From Clostridium homopropionicum DSM 5847 (GTDB lineage: Bacteria > Bacillota > Clostridia > Clostridiales > Clostridiaceae), in contig NZ_LHUR01000022.1 in assembly GCF_001263795.1 (NCBI RefSeq), positions 310,001-374,000 of the forward strand: DNA of 64,000 nucleotides, in the 5' to 3' direction. The translations under genes were made by a program, and so were the position numbers. Within the stretch, counting starts at the first letter, position 1. Every line of letters begins with the position of its first letter. Shown one piece after another: positions 17,011 to 25,681 of this stretch. The notes below the pieces were generated by a model, which did not search any database, was not told the origin of the DNA, and saw only the letters and a program-made list of their open reading frames with translations.

Positions 17011-17733
17011 CTATTTTAAACTTATAGTTTTCTTTTCAGTATGATTTTTAGTAAATTCTTCATCATCATACACAAGTAATTGAAGTTCTAAATTAGATTT
17101 ATCTTTACTGATTTTAGCTGATAACACTTGCACTTTAGGAATTTTTGCTTCATACAAAACAGTAGTTTCCCCAGTATTAATATTTGTTTTATATAGACTA
17201 CCCCCAAGTACTATTGTTCCATAGCCTAATCCAACTATATTAATCAGATTTTCATCATCTATCCACTGAATATATTTAGGGCTATTTTGTTCTTCACCTG
17301 GGATTAATTCAAGTGACCACTTTTCTCCACTGCTTAAATTCTTAATAAATATTTTACCTATACCTTCCTCTTGTGCATCTGGACCTCTTCCAGATATGCA
17401 AGCACTAAATTTTTTATTTTCAGAATCAATCCATTTTGTAGCAAATTCCGGTTCAGTGTTTTTATCTAGTTGTTGTTTTGTATATTGGACCTTGCTTTTT
17501 CCAGGAATAACATTATCTTTTTCTTCTGTCTGATTGTTATTATCTTCTTCTTTTACAGTTTCATTAGGCTTATCTTCTTCTTTATTTATATTTGTTCCAT
17601 TAACCGTTTCATTTTTTATAGTATTATCCTTTTTAGAACAACCACCAAAGCTTAGAAGAGAGCTTATCAATAAAAAGCTTAAGCCTAAGGATACTAATTT
17701 TTTATATGATATGAATCTCCAACTCCATCTCAT
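17011..17733 (-). CDS. DUF4652-like lipoprotein
   Basis: 240 residues. N-terminal signal ending SLLSFGGCSKKDN with a lipobox-like cysteine (F at -3 is not ideal), then an acidic Asn/Glu/Lys linker, then a globular domain beginning ATKWIDSENKKFSACISG and containing IFIKNLSSGEKWSLEL, YIQWIDDENLINIVG and LYKTNINTGETTVLYEA. The same pattern recurs at the C-terminus of the anti-sigma factor encoded upstream, so the two are paralogous in their external domains. Probably an outer-leaflet partner or competitor of that sensor. Exact function unknown. Confidence 0.75.
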   Translation of the reverse strand: MRWSWRFISYKKLVSLGLSFLLISSLLSFGGCSKKDNTIKNETVNGTNINKEEDKPNETVKEEDNNNQTEEKDNVIPGKSKVQYTKQQLDKNTEPEFATKWIDSENKKFSACISGRGPDAQEEGIGKIFIKNLSSGEKWSLELIPGEEQNSPKYIQWIDDENLINIVGLGYGTIVLGGSLYKTNINTGETTVLYEAKIPKVQVLSAKISKDKSNLELQLLVYDDEEFTKNHTEKKTISLK

Positions 17734-17773
17734 GTAATCCCTCCTAAATTGTTAACACCTTTATTAGGAATTT

Positions 17774-19081
17774 TTACTTATAAAAATTTTCTTTTCGTAT
17801 ATCAAGAAGAGTGAAACTTTGCATATTACTATCTAAGTAATTATCGTTGCTATTTAATTGAAGCTTGAGTTCAACATTGGTTGTGTTTATCTTATTTATG
17901 CCCACAATACTTTTACTTCCACCATACAATTTATATAGCATAGTACCATTTCCTTTAGCAACATCTAATAAATATAATTCTTCCTTTTTTACATTATCCT
18001 CTGTACCATTCATTACTACAAAAATACTCTCATTATCATACCACTCTACAAATTTAGGTATGCTATTAGTAGGATTGTTGTCCTTTTCAATTGACCAAAC
18101 AATGTTTCTGCTTGTATCCTTTATATAAATTTTATCCAAATATACATCATTTACTTTTATTAATGACTGGAATTGCTTATTAGGAGATTCTATCCATCCA
18201 CTAGCTACTTTTGTTATAGGATCATCCATATAAAGCTTCTTATTAAATCTTACATTAATATCATTCTCTTTTTCATAGTAAATATTATTAGTTAAATCAT
18301 CAATATTGTCTGTTTGTTCTGCAATTGTATTATCTCCCGCCTGTAATCCTAAATTTTCTGTAGAAGAATTATTTTCATTTTGTTTCTCACCTGCTAGAGC
18401 AAGAGAATTCTCATCCTTGCCGTCAAGATTTTTTTCATTGTCTTCTTTGACTTCAAGTTTATCATCTGACCGTTTAATACTATCATTTGAAATTTTTTCT
18501 TTTACGTTATTATCATGATTTAAAGCAACTTTTTCATTCGCACTATTATCTATATTAGTTTCATTTGTTTTTTCCTTATTTAATGCCATATCTGCTTTTT
18601 TACTTATATTCTCTTGTTCATTAGTAGTTTTCGCACTATCATTTGTGCTGTTAATTGTAGGTTTTTCCTCTGTGTGAATAGAACCTGTATCTTTACTACT
18701 AATACTACTTGACCTATTTTCAAATAACTTGAATCTTTCAATTGGATTTAATAATAAAACAAAAGCTATAGCTGCAGCAACAGGCATACCTATCTTAAAA
18801 TACTTTATAAATCGAGATAAATCTGCTCTATGGTTAGTGTAAGTTTCGCTGTATTTGTTTTTATCTATACTATTCATTATTTTATCTTTTTGGCTTTCAA
18901 ATACTATATTATCTAAATCTAGTGCCCCTATAATAGATGCCTTAATAAAAAGCTCTTCATTATAAAGTTCATTGCATTCTTCACAATCTGATAAATGTTC
19001 TTCCATTTGTTTCTTTAATTCTTCTGATAATTCTTCAGCTACATATAAATAAAGCATATCTTGGAATTTTTTACAGTTCAT
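17774..19081 (-). CDS. Anti-sigma factor with zinc-finger and external DUF4652-like sensor domain
   Basis: About 435 residues from the ATG at 19081 (AGGGGGTG ribosome site; the GTG two codons upstream overlaps it). N-terminal zf-HC2 anti-sigma domain: CKKFQDMLYLYV, then HLSDCEECNEL giving the HxxxCxxC zinc motif. One membrane helix (GMPVAAAIAFVLLLNPI, about residue 102) leads into a roughly 150-residue disordered Asn/Glu/Lys/Ser linker and a C-terminal DUF4652-like domain (GWIESPNKQFQSLIKV, IYIKDTSRNIVWSIE, FVEWYDNESIFVVMN). It overlaps the sigma factor gene by 11 bp, so the two are coupled. It presumably holds the sigma factor until an envelope signal arrives. Confidence 0.85.
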   Translation of the reverse strand: MNCKKFQDMLYLYVAEELSEELKKQMEEHLSDCEECNELYNEELFIKASIIGALDLDNIVFESQKDKIMNSIDKNKYSETYTNHRADLSRFIKYFKIGMPVAAAIAFVLLLNPIERFKLFENRSSSISSKDTGSIHTEEKPTINSTNDSAKTTNEQENISKKADMALNKEKTNETNIDNSANEKVALNHDNNVKEKISNDSIKRSDDKLEVKEDNEKNLDGKDENSLALAGEKQNENNSSTENLGLQAGDNTIAEQTDNIDDLTNNIYYEKENDINVRFNKKLYMDDPITKVASGWIESPNKQFQSLIKVNDVYLDKIYIKDTSRNIVWSIEKDNNPTNSIPKFVEWYDNESIFVVMNGTEDNVKKEELYLLDVAKGNGTMLYKLYGGSKSIVGINKINTTNVELKLQLNSNDNYLDSNMQSFTLLDIRKENFYK

Positions 19082-19637
19082 ATTCACACCCCCTTTCTAC
19101 CGCTATGTGCTTTTTAAATTGCTCTTTTATCTTATAATATCTTCTTTTAACTGATGACTCACTAATGCTGAGTATAGTTGATATATCATTGAAAGTTATA
19201 TTATTTAAATATCTCATAATAATAATCTGTCTGTCTATACTCTCTAAACCGTTTATGTATTCTTGAATTTTTTCCTTAGTTTCTTTATACTCAACAATTT
19301 CTTCTGGTGAGGATTCTTTTGAGGATAAATTAAAAACCTCATCTATACTGTGTTCATTTACTTTACTGGTTTTTCTTACATAATCTATAGCTTTATTCTT
19401 AGCTATCCTCATAATCCAGTTATAAAATTTGTATTTAGTATCAAAGGTATCTAACTTGTTATATACAGTAATAAACACTTCTTGAGTAACATCCTCTGCT
19501 GTTTCTTTATCTCTTAACATTGAATATATGAATTTCAATATAGTAAGTTCATACTTACTAACAAGGATTTCAAAGCTTCGAATTTTGCCTATAAGAATTT
19601 CTTCTACAAGTATCAAATCCTCTTCATTATTGAACAA
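19071..19637 (-). CDS. ECF-type RNA polymerase sigma factor
   Basis: 188 residues. Region 2 is seen as YSMLRDKETAEDVTQEVFITVYNKLDTFD followed by FYNWIMRIAKNKAIDYVRK, and region 4 as LESIDRQIIIMRYLNNITFNDISTILSISESSVKRRYYK with the recognition helix. No region 1 or 3, so an extracytoplasmic-function sigma. The start is TTG at 19637 with GGGGGG upstream. It heads the sigma/anti-sigma/lipoprotein/TPR run and probably transcribes it. Regulon unknown. Confidence 0.9.
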   Translation of the reverse strand: MFNNEEDLILVEEILIGKIRSFEILVSKYELTILKFIYSMLRDKETAEDVTQEVFITVYNKLDTFDTKYKFYNWIMRIAKNKAIDYVRKTSKVNEHSIDEVFNLSSKESSPEEIVEYKETKEKIQEYINGLESIDRQIIIMRYLNNITFNDISTILSISESSVKRRYYKIKEQFKKHIAVERGCEYEL

Positions 19638-19843
19638 GTGATTCCCCCCTTACACCTGTCTATTAATATATACGATAATTATACATTAAAAGTCATAAAA
19701 AAGAATAACAATAAATAAAATTATCTTTAAAAATTATATATTAATTTATTTATTACTATTAATAATTATATTCATTATATTTTTCGACTAATTTATATTT
19801 TTTTTGCTTTTCTTCTTTATTTTCTCCATATTTTAATATAAAC

Positions 19844-19911
19844 TTAACATTAGTGTGATAGAATTTTAACAGTATTAACACTAAATTAATATCATTAATA
19901 TTTTTTTAACA
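19844..19911 (+). promoter_or_regulatory. Possible Pho-box region upstream of the Na/Pi cotransporter
   Basis: Four TTAACA hexamers in 68 bp at 19844, 19866, 19875 and 19906. TTAACA repeats are the PhoP recognition unit in Bacillus and clostridia; the first two are 22 bp apart, two helical turns as PhoP repeats require, but the others are not in register. The remainder of the 19638-19942 gap is AT-rich divergent promoter sequence with no gene visible. Confidence 0.35.
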
Positions 19912-19942
19912 TTGAAGAATTTATAGGGGAATGAGGTTAGGT

Positions 19943-21550
19943 ATGGATTATATCATGATTTTTAAGTTATTAGGTGGACTTGGATTATTTGTCTACGGAA
20001 TGAAACTCATGGGTGACGGACTTCAAAAGGCAGCTGGTGAAAAACTAAAAAGTATTTTAGAAGCCTTAACAAGTAATAGGGTCTTTGCTATCTTGGTTGG
20101 AGCTGGAGTAACTGCAATTATTCAAAGTAGTAGCGCAACTACAGTAATGACTGTAGGCTTTGTTAATGCAGGTCTTATGAATTTGTTTCAGGCTGCTGGA
20201 GTTATTATGGGAGCCAACATTGGAACAACTATGACAGCTCAGCTTATTGCTTTTAAACTATCTGATGTAGCACCCTTAGTGCTTGCTGTAGGTGCAGCGA
20301 TGGTTTTATTCTCTAAAAAGAAAAAAACTAGAGATATTGGAGACATAATTCTAGGATTTGGTATTCTTTTTGTTGGTATGTCTATGATGGAAAGTTCAAT
20401 GAGACCATTGAGAGACATGGAAAGCTTCAGAAATCTAATTCTTACACTAGGAAAGCATCCTTTATTAGGCGTTCTTGTGGGTCTTGGTATGACAGCCACA
20501 GTTCAAAGCAGCAGTGCTACTATTGGAATTCTAATGGCTCTTGCTGCAAATGACTCTGTTACACTTAATGTAGCACTTCCAATTCTTTTTGGTGATAATA
20601 TTGGCACCTGCGTTACAGCTCTATTAGCTAGTATTGGAACAAATAAGAATGCTAAACGTACTGCATTATTACATCTTTCCTTTAATACTGTCGGTACTTT
20701 AATATTTATGTCTGCATTTGGTTTAGTATTAAAATTTATTCCTATGCTTGGTGGGGACATCCAAAGACAAATTGCAAATTCTCATACGATGTTTAATATT
20801 ACAAATGTTTTAATACAAGCTCCTTTTATTCCCTTGCTTGTAAAATTTGTAAACAGACTTGTTCCTGGTGAAGATGAGAATTTAAGCCCTTATACATTAG
20901 AATATTTAGATAAACGTTTACTAGAAACTCCATCTATCGCTTGTGGACAAGTAGTTAAAGAAATAGTAAGAATGGGAAGAATAGCTGCAGATAATCTAGA
21001 AACTTCAATGAACGCTTTCTTAAAAAACGATAGTGCTCTTAATGATACCGTTTTAGAAAAAGAAAAATTAATAAATTATCTTCAAAGAGAAATTATTGAC
21101 TACATGGTTTCTTTATCAAATACTAATTTATCTCAAAGTCAATCTGAACTCATAACTTCATTATTTCATGTAGTTAGTGACTTAGAGAGAGTTGGTGACC
21201 ATGCTAAAAACATTTCGGAGCTTTCAGAAATAAAAATTCAAGACAATATTGAGTTTTCAGAAAATGCTTATAAGGATATACATACAATTTATGGCTGTAC
21301 TAAAAAAGCAATTGATTCTGCTATAACTTCCTTATCTACATTTAATCCTCAACTTGCTAAGGAAGTTATAGAAATTGAAGGAAGTATTGATATAATGGAG
21401 GATCAATTTAGGAAAAGTCATATAGAAAGACTTAACTCTAGGTTATGTAGTGCCGCAGGAGGCGCAATTTATGTTGATTTACTAAGTAATTTTGAAAGGG
21501 TTGGGGATCATTCTAATAACATAGCACACATGGTTCTTGATCAAGTATAA
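19943..21550 (+). CDS. Na/Pi cotransporter family protein with C-terminal PhoU domain
   Basis: 535 residues from the ATG at 19943 (GAGG at 19933-19936); an ATG four codons earlier sits too close to its ribosome site. The membrane part holds two inverted copies of the NptA/SLC34 signature, GAGVTAIIQSSSATTVM and GLGMTATVQSSSATIGI, each with the QSSS motif, plus GANIGTT and GDNIGTC. The last 200 residues are two PhoU-like helical bundles (SDLERVGDHAKNI and NFERVGDHSNNI). Imports phosphate with sodium, or exports it; family members differ. Sole plus-strand gene between the sigma factor and the citX-like gene. Confidence 0.93.
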   Translation: MDYIMIFKLLGGLGLFVYGMKLMGDGLQKAAGEKLKSILEALTSNRVFAILVGAGVTAIIQSSSATTVMTVGFVNAGLMNLFQAAGVIMGANIGTTMTAQLIAFKLSDVAPLVLAVGAAMVLFSKKKKTRDIGDIILGFGILFVGMSMMESSMRPLRDMESFRNLILTLGKHPLLGVLVGLGMTATVQSSSATIGILMALAANDSVTLNVALPILFGDNIGTCVTALLASIGTNKNAKRTALLHLSFNTVGTLIFMSAFGLVLKFIPMLGGDIQRQIANSHTMFNITNVLIQAPFIPLLVKFVNRLVPGEDENLSPYTLEYLDKRLLETPSIACGQVVKEIVRMGRIAADNLETSMNAFLKNDSALNDTVLEKEKLINYLQREIIDYMVSLSNTNLSQSQSELITSLFHVVSDLERVGDHAKNISELSEIKIQDNIEFSENAYKDIHTIYGCTKKAIDSAITSLSTFNPQLAKEVIEIEGSIDIMEDQFRKSHIERLNSRLCSAAGGAIYVDLLSNFERVGDHSNNIAHMVLDQV

Positions 21551-21572
21551 TATATTTTATAAACAATATACA

Positions 21573-21605
21573 AAAACAGTAAGAAATAAAAATTCTTACT
21601 GTTTT
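21573..21605. terminator. Bidirectional terminator after the Na/Pi cotransporter
   Basis: Perfect 13 bp stem AAAACAGTAAGAA/TTCTTACTGTTTT with a 7-base loop, followed by ATTTTAAT on the plus strand; also 13 bp past the opposing minus-strand stop at 21619. Confidence 0.88.
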
Positions 21606-21618
21606 ATTTTAATAATAA

Positions 21619-22134
21619 CTACACCTTTTTACCATGGAAATTCTCCATATATTCTCGGTATTTTCCTACAACATATTGTATTATTCTATCATTACCATGA
21701 GCATTTTTCTTCATGCAGTTCTTTGCAGTTCCATCACAAATAAAGCATTTACGTGGAGGATATCCCATAAGTTGCCTGGTAATCTTATTCATATCCTTAT
21801 CATAAACATCAATGTTTACACAGTCACCTAAAATATGCTTGTCTTCAATTTCTACCGTAGTTTTTTTTATTTCCATCGGATCTTTGTCTAATACAAAAGT
21901 AACTACTGGTCCTTCTTCAGTTATTCTTAAGGATTTAAACACTATAAATGGGCTAAATATATCCGACATTATATCGTCCAAATTTTCAATTATACTATTA
22001 GTTATTTCATTACTCTTATTAGTGCCTGGATAATTTACCTTCATTAATATATAAGGCATATTATATCTTCTTATTAACTTATTAATGAAAGAACAGGTAT
22101 TTTTTTTATCATTGTTTTCCAAACTATTTATCAT
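21619..22134 (-). CDS. Divergent CitX-like protein (citrate lyase holo-ACP synthase family)
   Basis: 171 residues. CitX adds the phosphoribosyl-dephospho-CoA group to citrate lyase acyl carrier protein. The C-terminal signature is clear: IDVYDKDMNKITRQLMGYPPRKCFICDGTAKNC matches the CitX D-V-x-D...G-x-PPRKC-xx-C...C-x5-H pattern. However, the family's GRLxDxDV segment reads GDCVNIDV here, so two usually conserved residues differ. No strong ribosome site lies within 15 bases of the ATG (the GGGAGG is 21 bases upstream), so the start is uncertain. It follows the fumarase/tartrate dehydratase genes, and no citrate lyase genes are in view. Confidence 0.7.
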   Translation of the reverse strand: MINSLENNDKKNTCSFINKLIRRYNMPYILMKVNYPGTNKSNEITNSIIENLDDIMSDIFSPFIVFKSLRITEEGPVVTFVLDKDPMEIKKTTVEIEDKHILGDCVNIDVYDKDMNKITRQLMGYPPRKCFICDGTAKNCMKKNAHGNDRIIQYVVGKYREYMENFHGKKV

Positions 22135-22173
22135 TATGTTATTAAGAAGGCTGAACCTCCCTTTACCTCCTTA

Positions 22174-22737
22174 TTATGCATTTGAAATACTGTTTAAATA
22201 TTCCTTCTGTCCTATATCATAAAGATTATTACCCATTGTATCTATTATCACTACAACAGGGAAATCAACAACCTCTAATTTTCTAATAGCCTCTGAACCT
22301 AAATCTTCATAAGCTACTACTTCAGATTTAACTATAGATTTTGAAATAAGTGCTGCTGCACCACCAATTGCACCAAAATATATTCCCTTATTTCTCTTAA
22401 TGGCTTCGATAACTTCCTCAGAGCGTTCCCCTTTACCAATCATTCCTCTTAACCCCATGTCTAATAATTTTGGAGCGTAAGGATCCATTCTATAGCTAGT
22501 AGTCGGTCCTGCAGATCCTATTACCATTCCCGGTTTTGCCGGTGTTGGTCCCACATAGTATATAACTTCATTATGTATATTTAAAGGCAATTCATCTCCT
22601 CTATTTACTAGCTCCAGTAATCTTTTGTGTGCTGCATCCCTAGCTGCGTATATTGTTCCAGATAAGAGTACGCTATCTCCGGCTTTTAAATTTTTAACCT
22701 TCTCCTCCGTCAAGGGTGTAGTTAACTTTATTTCCAT
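22174..22737 (-). CDS. Fe-S type fumarate hydratase / tartrate dehydratase, beta subunit
   Basis: 187 residues, matching the C-terminal domain of class I fumarases. Motifs are LSGTIYAARDAAHKRLLE near the N-terminus, VGPTPAKPGMVIGSAGPTTSYRMD and GLRGMIGKGERSEEV. Together with the alpha subunit it hydrates fumarate to malate or dehydrates tartrate; the two-subunit arrangement does not separate these. About 33 bp after the alpha gene. In anaerobes this often serves a reductive TCA branch. Confidence 0.92.
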   Translation of the reverse strand: MEIKLTTPLTEEKVKNLKAGDSVLLSGTIYAARDAAHKRLLELVNRGDELPLNIHNEVIYYVGPTPAKPGMVIGSAGPTTSYRMDPYAPKLLDMGLRGMIGKGERSEEVIEAIKRNKGIYFGAIGGAAALISKSIVKSEVVAYEDLGSEAIRKLEVVDFPVVVIIDTMGNNLYDIGQKEYLNSISNA

Positions 22738-22770
22738 TAAATCATTCCCTCCTTTAGCTGTTCATTTATA

Positions 22771-23625
22771 TTATAATTCTTTTGTTATATGTCTAGTTAC
22801 ATGACAGTTTATATTTACTGCTACAGGCAATCCAGCAATATGAGTAGGATAGGTTTCTATGTTAACTCCTAAAGCAGTGGTTTTTCCTCCAAACCCCTGT
22901 GGACCTATTCCAAGACTATTAATTTTTTCTAGTAACTCACCTTCTAATTTTTCATAGTAACTATTTTGATTTCTTATATCAATTGGTCTGAGTAAAGCTT
23001 TTTTTGCTAAGTAAGCTGCCTTTTCGAAGGTTCCACCTATTCCAATTCCAACAACTATCGGCGGACAAGGATTAGGTCCTGCCTCTTTAACTGTCTGTAA
23101 TACAAACTGTTTTACCCCCTCCACTCCATCTGCTGGCTTTAGCATTTTAATTTTACTCATATTTTCTGAGCCAAAGCCTTTTGGTGCTACAGTTATTTTT
23201 ATTTTATCCCCTGGTACTATATTATAATGTATTACCGCTGGAGTATTATCTCCAGTATTAATTCTTTCTAAAGGATCACTTAATACAGATTTTCTTAAAT
23301 ACCCTTCCTTGTAACCTAATCTTACTCCTTCATTAATAGCATCTTCTAAATTACCTTCTACTATATGTACATCTTGTCCAATATCTATGAATATACATGC
23401 CATCCCAGTATCTTGGCATATAGGCATTTGTCCTTCTTCAGATATTTCTATATTTTTTAATATTTTATCTAAAATACCCTTTCCGATATCCCAGGTTTCT
23501 TCCTTATAAGATTTATTTAATTGATCCTTTATATCTTTACTTAAATGATAATTTGCATCTATACACATATCTTTTATTAAATTAGTTATATCAGAAGCTT
23601 TTATTTCTCTCATATAGTTTTTCAC
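22771..23625 (-). CDS. Fe-S type fumarate hydratase / tartrate dehydratase, alpha subunit
   Basis: 284 residues, the normal length for this subunit. Cysteines expected to ligate the [4Fe-4S] cluster occur in [26 protein letters not shown] and [10 protein letters not shown]. Oxygen-sensitive hydro-lyase, cytosolic. It is first of the alpha-beta-citX-like run; AAAAGG precedes the ATG. Confidence 0.92.
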   Translation of the reverse strand: MKNYMREIKASDITNLIKDMCIDANYHLSKDIKDQLNKSYKEETWDIGKGILDKILKNIEISEEGQMPICQDTGMACIFIDIGQDVHIVEGNLEDAINEGVRLGYKEGYLRKSVLSDPLERINTGDNTPAVIHYNIVPGDKIKITVAPKGFGSENMSKIKMLKPADGVEGVKQFVLQTVKEAGPNPCPPIVVGIGIGGTFEKAAYLAKKALLRPIDIRNQNSYYEKLEGELLEKINSLGIGPQGFGGKTTALGVNIETYPTHIAGLPVAVNINCHVTRHITKEL

Positions 23626-23735
23626 CTTTTATTATATATAAGGTTAATTCCTCCAATCTGTTCTTTTCTCATAATATTACTTTATATTAATTGTATTGTT
23701 TTATCAATAATAAATATTAAATTTATATTTTGAGA

Positions 23736-23771
23736 TTAAACGACATATTTCCTAGGAAATATGTCGTTTAA
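23736..23771 (-). terminator. Perfect palindrome downstream of cwlD
   Basis: 36-base perfect inverted repeat centred on CCTAGG, 18 bp per arm, lying 23 bp past the cwlD stop and 110 bp before the fumarase alpha start. As RNA it forms one long stem with a tiny loop. The following U-tract is weak, so terminator function is likely but not certain. Confidence 0.6.
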
Positions 23772-23794
23772 ATTGGATATTGCTAAATAGTATC

Positions 23795-24532
23795 TTATTC
23801 TGTATTATCTTCATTTTGTTTATTATACTTTACAAAGTATTCACTAATTGATTTTCCTATAGATTTGGCAATCTCTCTTTGATATGCTTCTGTCTTTAAT
23901 TTTTCTTCTTCTCTTGGATTTGATAAAAATCCGCATTCTATTAATACTGATGGAATATCTTCACTGCATCTTAATACCTTATATGCTCCTTTTGCACACT
24001 TCTCTTTTCTCGTGTTAGTTTTATCTAAGTCATTTATTAAATTATTTTGTATTATATTTGCTAGATCTGCACTTTTACCTTCTTTTGAATACCATACTTG
24101 TGCACCATAATATTGACTTTGAGGGAACATATTTAAATGTATACTAATAAAAACGTCACACTTAGATTCTTCTTTAAATTTACATCTGTTATTTAGATCT
24201 TCGTTTTTTTTGTCCCTTATTCTCCCATTCTCAGAGTATAATCCTATATCACTGTCTCTTATCATAAGAACTTTAAAATCTTTTGCTTCTAGTACTTCTT
24301 TTAAAAATAATGATATCTTTAAATTAATATCTTTTTCTACAGTTCCTCTTTTAGAAACTGCTCCACCATCTATGCCGCCATGTCCAGCATCAATTAATAT
24401 TATTTTTTTTTCATTCTCAGCTATTTTACTAAATGCTTTTACTGGAATTTGTGAAAAGTATATTAGAGGGCATATTAATATTAACACAGATATAATGAAT
24501 ATTTTTATTTTATAAATTTTTATTTTATACAC
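23795..24532 (-). CDS. cwlD: N-acetylmuramoyl-L-alanine amidase CwlD
   Basis: 245 residues. A signal-anchor (IFIISVLILICPLIYF) is followed by an Amidase_3 domain with zinc ligands in ILIDAGHGGIDGGA, FISIHLNMF and the catalytic Glu in VLIECGFLSNPREEE. In spore formers CwlD removes stem peptides so that muramic-delta-lactam can form in cortex peptidoglycan, which germination lytic enzymes need. It is monocistronic, bounded by terminators on both sides. Normally under sigma-E/G control; I could not identify such a promoter with confidence. Confidence 0.92.
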   Translation of the reverse strand: MYKIKIYKIKIFIISVLILICPLIYFSQIPVKAFSKIAENEKKIILIDAGHGGIDGGAVSKRGTVEKDINLKISLFLKEVLEAKDFKVLMIRDSDIGLYSENGRIRDKKNEDLNNRCKFKEESKCDVFISIHLNMFPQSQYYGAQVWYSKEGKSADLANIIQNNLINDLDKTNTRKEKCAKGAYKVLRCSEDIPSVLIECGFLSNPREEEKLKTEAYQREIAKSIGKSISEYFVKYNKQNEDNTE

Positions 24533-24607
24533 TATTATCCCTCCTAATTAGACTCATATATATTTTATCCTATATTACCGATTTATATTTTGGAAATTTT
24601 TCAATAT

Positions 24608-24642
24608 AAAAAAAGCAAGAAAGATATACTTTCTTGCTTTTT
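24608..24642 (-). terminator. Intrinsic terminator of rplM-rpsI
   Basis: 14 bp stem (AAAAAGCAAGAAAG and its complement) with loop ATATA, 11 bp past the rpsI stop. The minus strand continues GCTTTTTTTATATT, a proper U-tract. Confidence 0.95.
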
Positions 24643-24652
24643 GAATATTTTT

Positions 24653-25045
24653 TTATCTCTTTGAAAATTGTGAAGCTTTTCTAGCCTTTTTAAGACCGTA
24701 TTTCTTTCTTTCCTTCATTCTTGGATCTCTAGTTAAGAATCCAGCCTTTTTAAGCTCAGGCTTTAAATTTAAATCTGCCTTAAGAAGAGCTCTTGATATA
24801 CCGTGTCTTATTGCTCCAGCTTGACCTGTAAATCCACCACCGTGTACATTTACTACAACATCAAATTTGTCTTTAGTTCCTGTTAATACTAAAGGTTGAT
24901 TAACAATATATCTTAAAGTTTCTAATCCAAAATAGTTTTGGATATCTCTTTTATTTATTGTAATCTTACCATCTCCAGGGACAAGTATTACTCTAGCTAT
25001 TGATTTTTTTCTTCTTCCTGTTCCAAAATATTGAACCTTAGCCAT
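24653..25045 (-). CDS. rpsI: 30S ribosomal protein S9
   Basis: 130 residues, standard bacterial length. Starts [19 protein letters not shown] and ends with the conserved [14 protein letters not shown] tail that reaches the P-site tRNA. Second gene of rplM-rpsI, 26 bp after rplM, and followed by a strong terminator. Confidence 0.98.
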   Translation of the reverse strand: MAKVQYFGTGRRKKSIARVILVPGDGKITINKRDIQNYFGLETLRYIVNQPLVLTGTKDKFDVVVNVHGGGFTGQAGAIRHGISRALLKADLNLKPELKKAGFLTRDPRMKERKKYGLKKARKASQFSKR

Positions 25046-25071
25046 CTATATGTATCCTCCCTTCAGCTCTC

Positions 25072-25506
25072 TTAGTATTTTAACTCTAAAACTTCTGGTT
25101 TTTGAGCTTGTTGATTGTGTTCTGAACCCCTAAATACTTTTAATTTTTTAAGCATTTTTCTTCCTAAAGGTCCTTCTGGAAGCATTCTTCTTACTGCTTC
25201 TTGGAAAACAAATTCAGGCTTGCTTTCTAAAGCTTTTTTGTAAGATACTTCTTTTAATCCACCTGGATATTGTGAATGGTGTCTTAACATTTTTTGGTCT
25301 AATTTCTTTCCTGTTAATACGATCTTTTCTGCATTTAATATTATTACATAGTCTCCAGTATCAACATTTGGTGTGTAAGTTGGTTTATTTTTTCCTCTTA
25401 AAATTGAAGCTACTTGGCTAGCTACTCTTCCAAGTGTTTTGCCTTCAACATCAATAACATACCATTTTCTTTGAACTTCATTTTCTTTCGCAAGATATGA
25501 TTTCAT
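25072..25506 (-). CDS. rplM: 50S ribosomal protein L13
   Basis: 144 residues with the typical [31 protein letters not shown] core and a [30 protein letters not shown] end. Early assembly protein binding 23S rRNA. Preceded by a consensus promoter and a leader of about 95 bases with a candidate L13-binding hairpin. Confidence 0.98.
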   Translation of the reverse strand: MKSYLAKENEVQRKWYVIDVEGKTLGRVASQVASILRGKNKPTYTPNVDTGDYVIILNAEKIVLTGKKLDQKMLRHHSQYPGGLKEVSYKKALESKPEFVFQEAVRRMLPEGPLGRKMLKKLKVFRGSEHNQQAQKPEVLELKY

Positions 25507-25556
25507 CTTATTCCCTCCTTGAACTTTTCCTATCTCGTATCAATTTCATCTCTTTT

Positions 25557-25584
25557 ATATCAAGACCGGGGCCGTGGTCTTATA
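25557..25584 (-). promoter_or_regulatory. Candidate L13 leader hairpin
   Basis: In the rplM 5' leader, minus strand ATATAAGACC pairs with GGTCTTGATAT around the GC-rich loop ACGGCCCC. The L13 ribosomal leader known in low-GC Gram-positives lies at this position and is autoregulatory; I cannot check the covariance model, so the assignment rests on position and fold. Confidence 0.45.
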
Positions 25585-25607
25585 TATCTTCAATTACAAC
25601 AAAATCT

Positions 25608-25636
25608 ATTATAATACAATCAGCCTGGCGTGTCAA
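25608..25636 (-). promoter_or_regulatory. Consensus sigma-A promoter for rplM-rpsI
   Basis: Minus strand TTGACA (25631-25636), 17-base spacer, TATAAT (25608-25613); both hexamers are perfect consensus. It lies just after truA, which has no clear terminator facing it. Confidence 0.93.
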
Positions 25637-25681
25637 CATCGTTTCCATATAAAATATATTATTTTATAACTTTTTTGCTAA

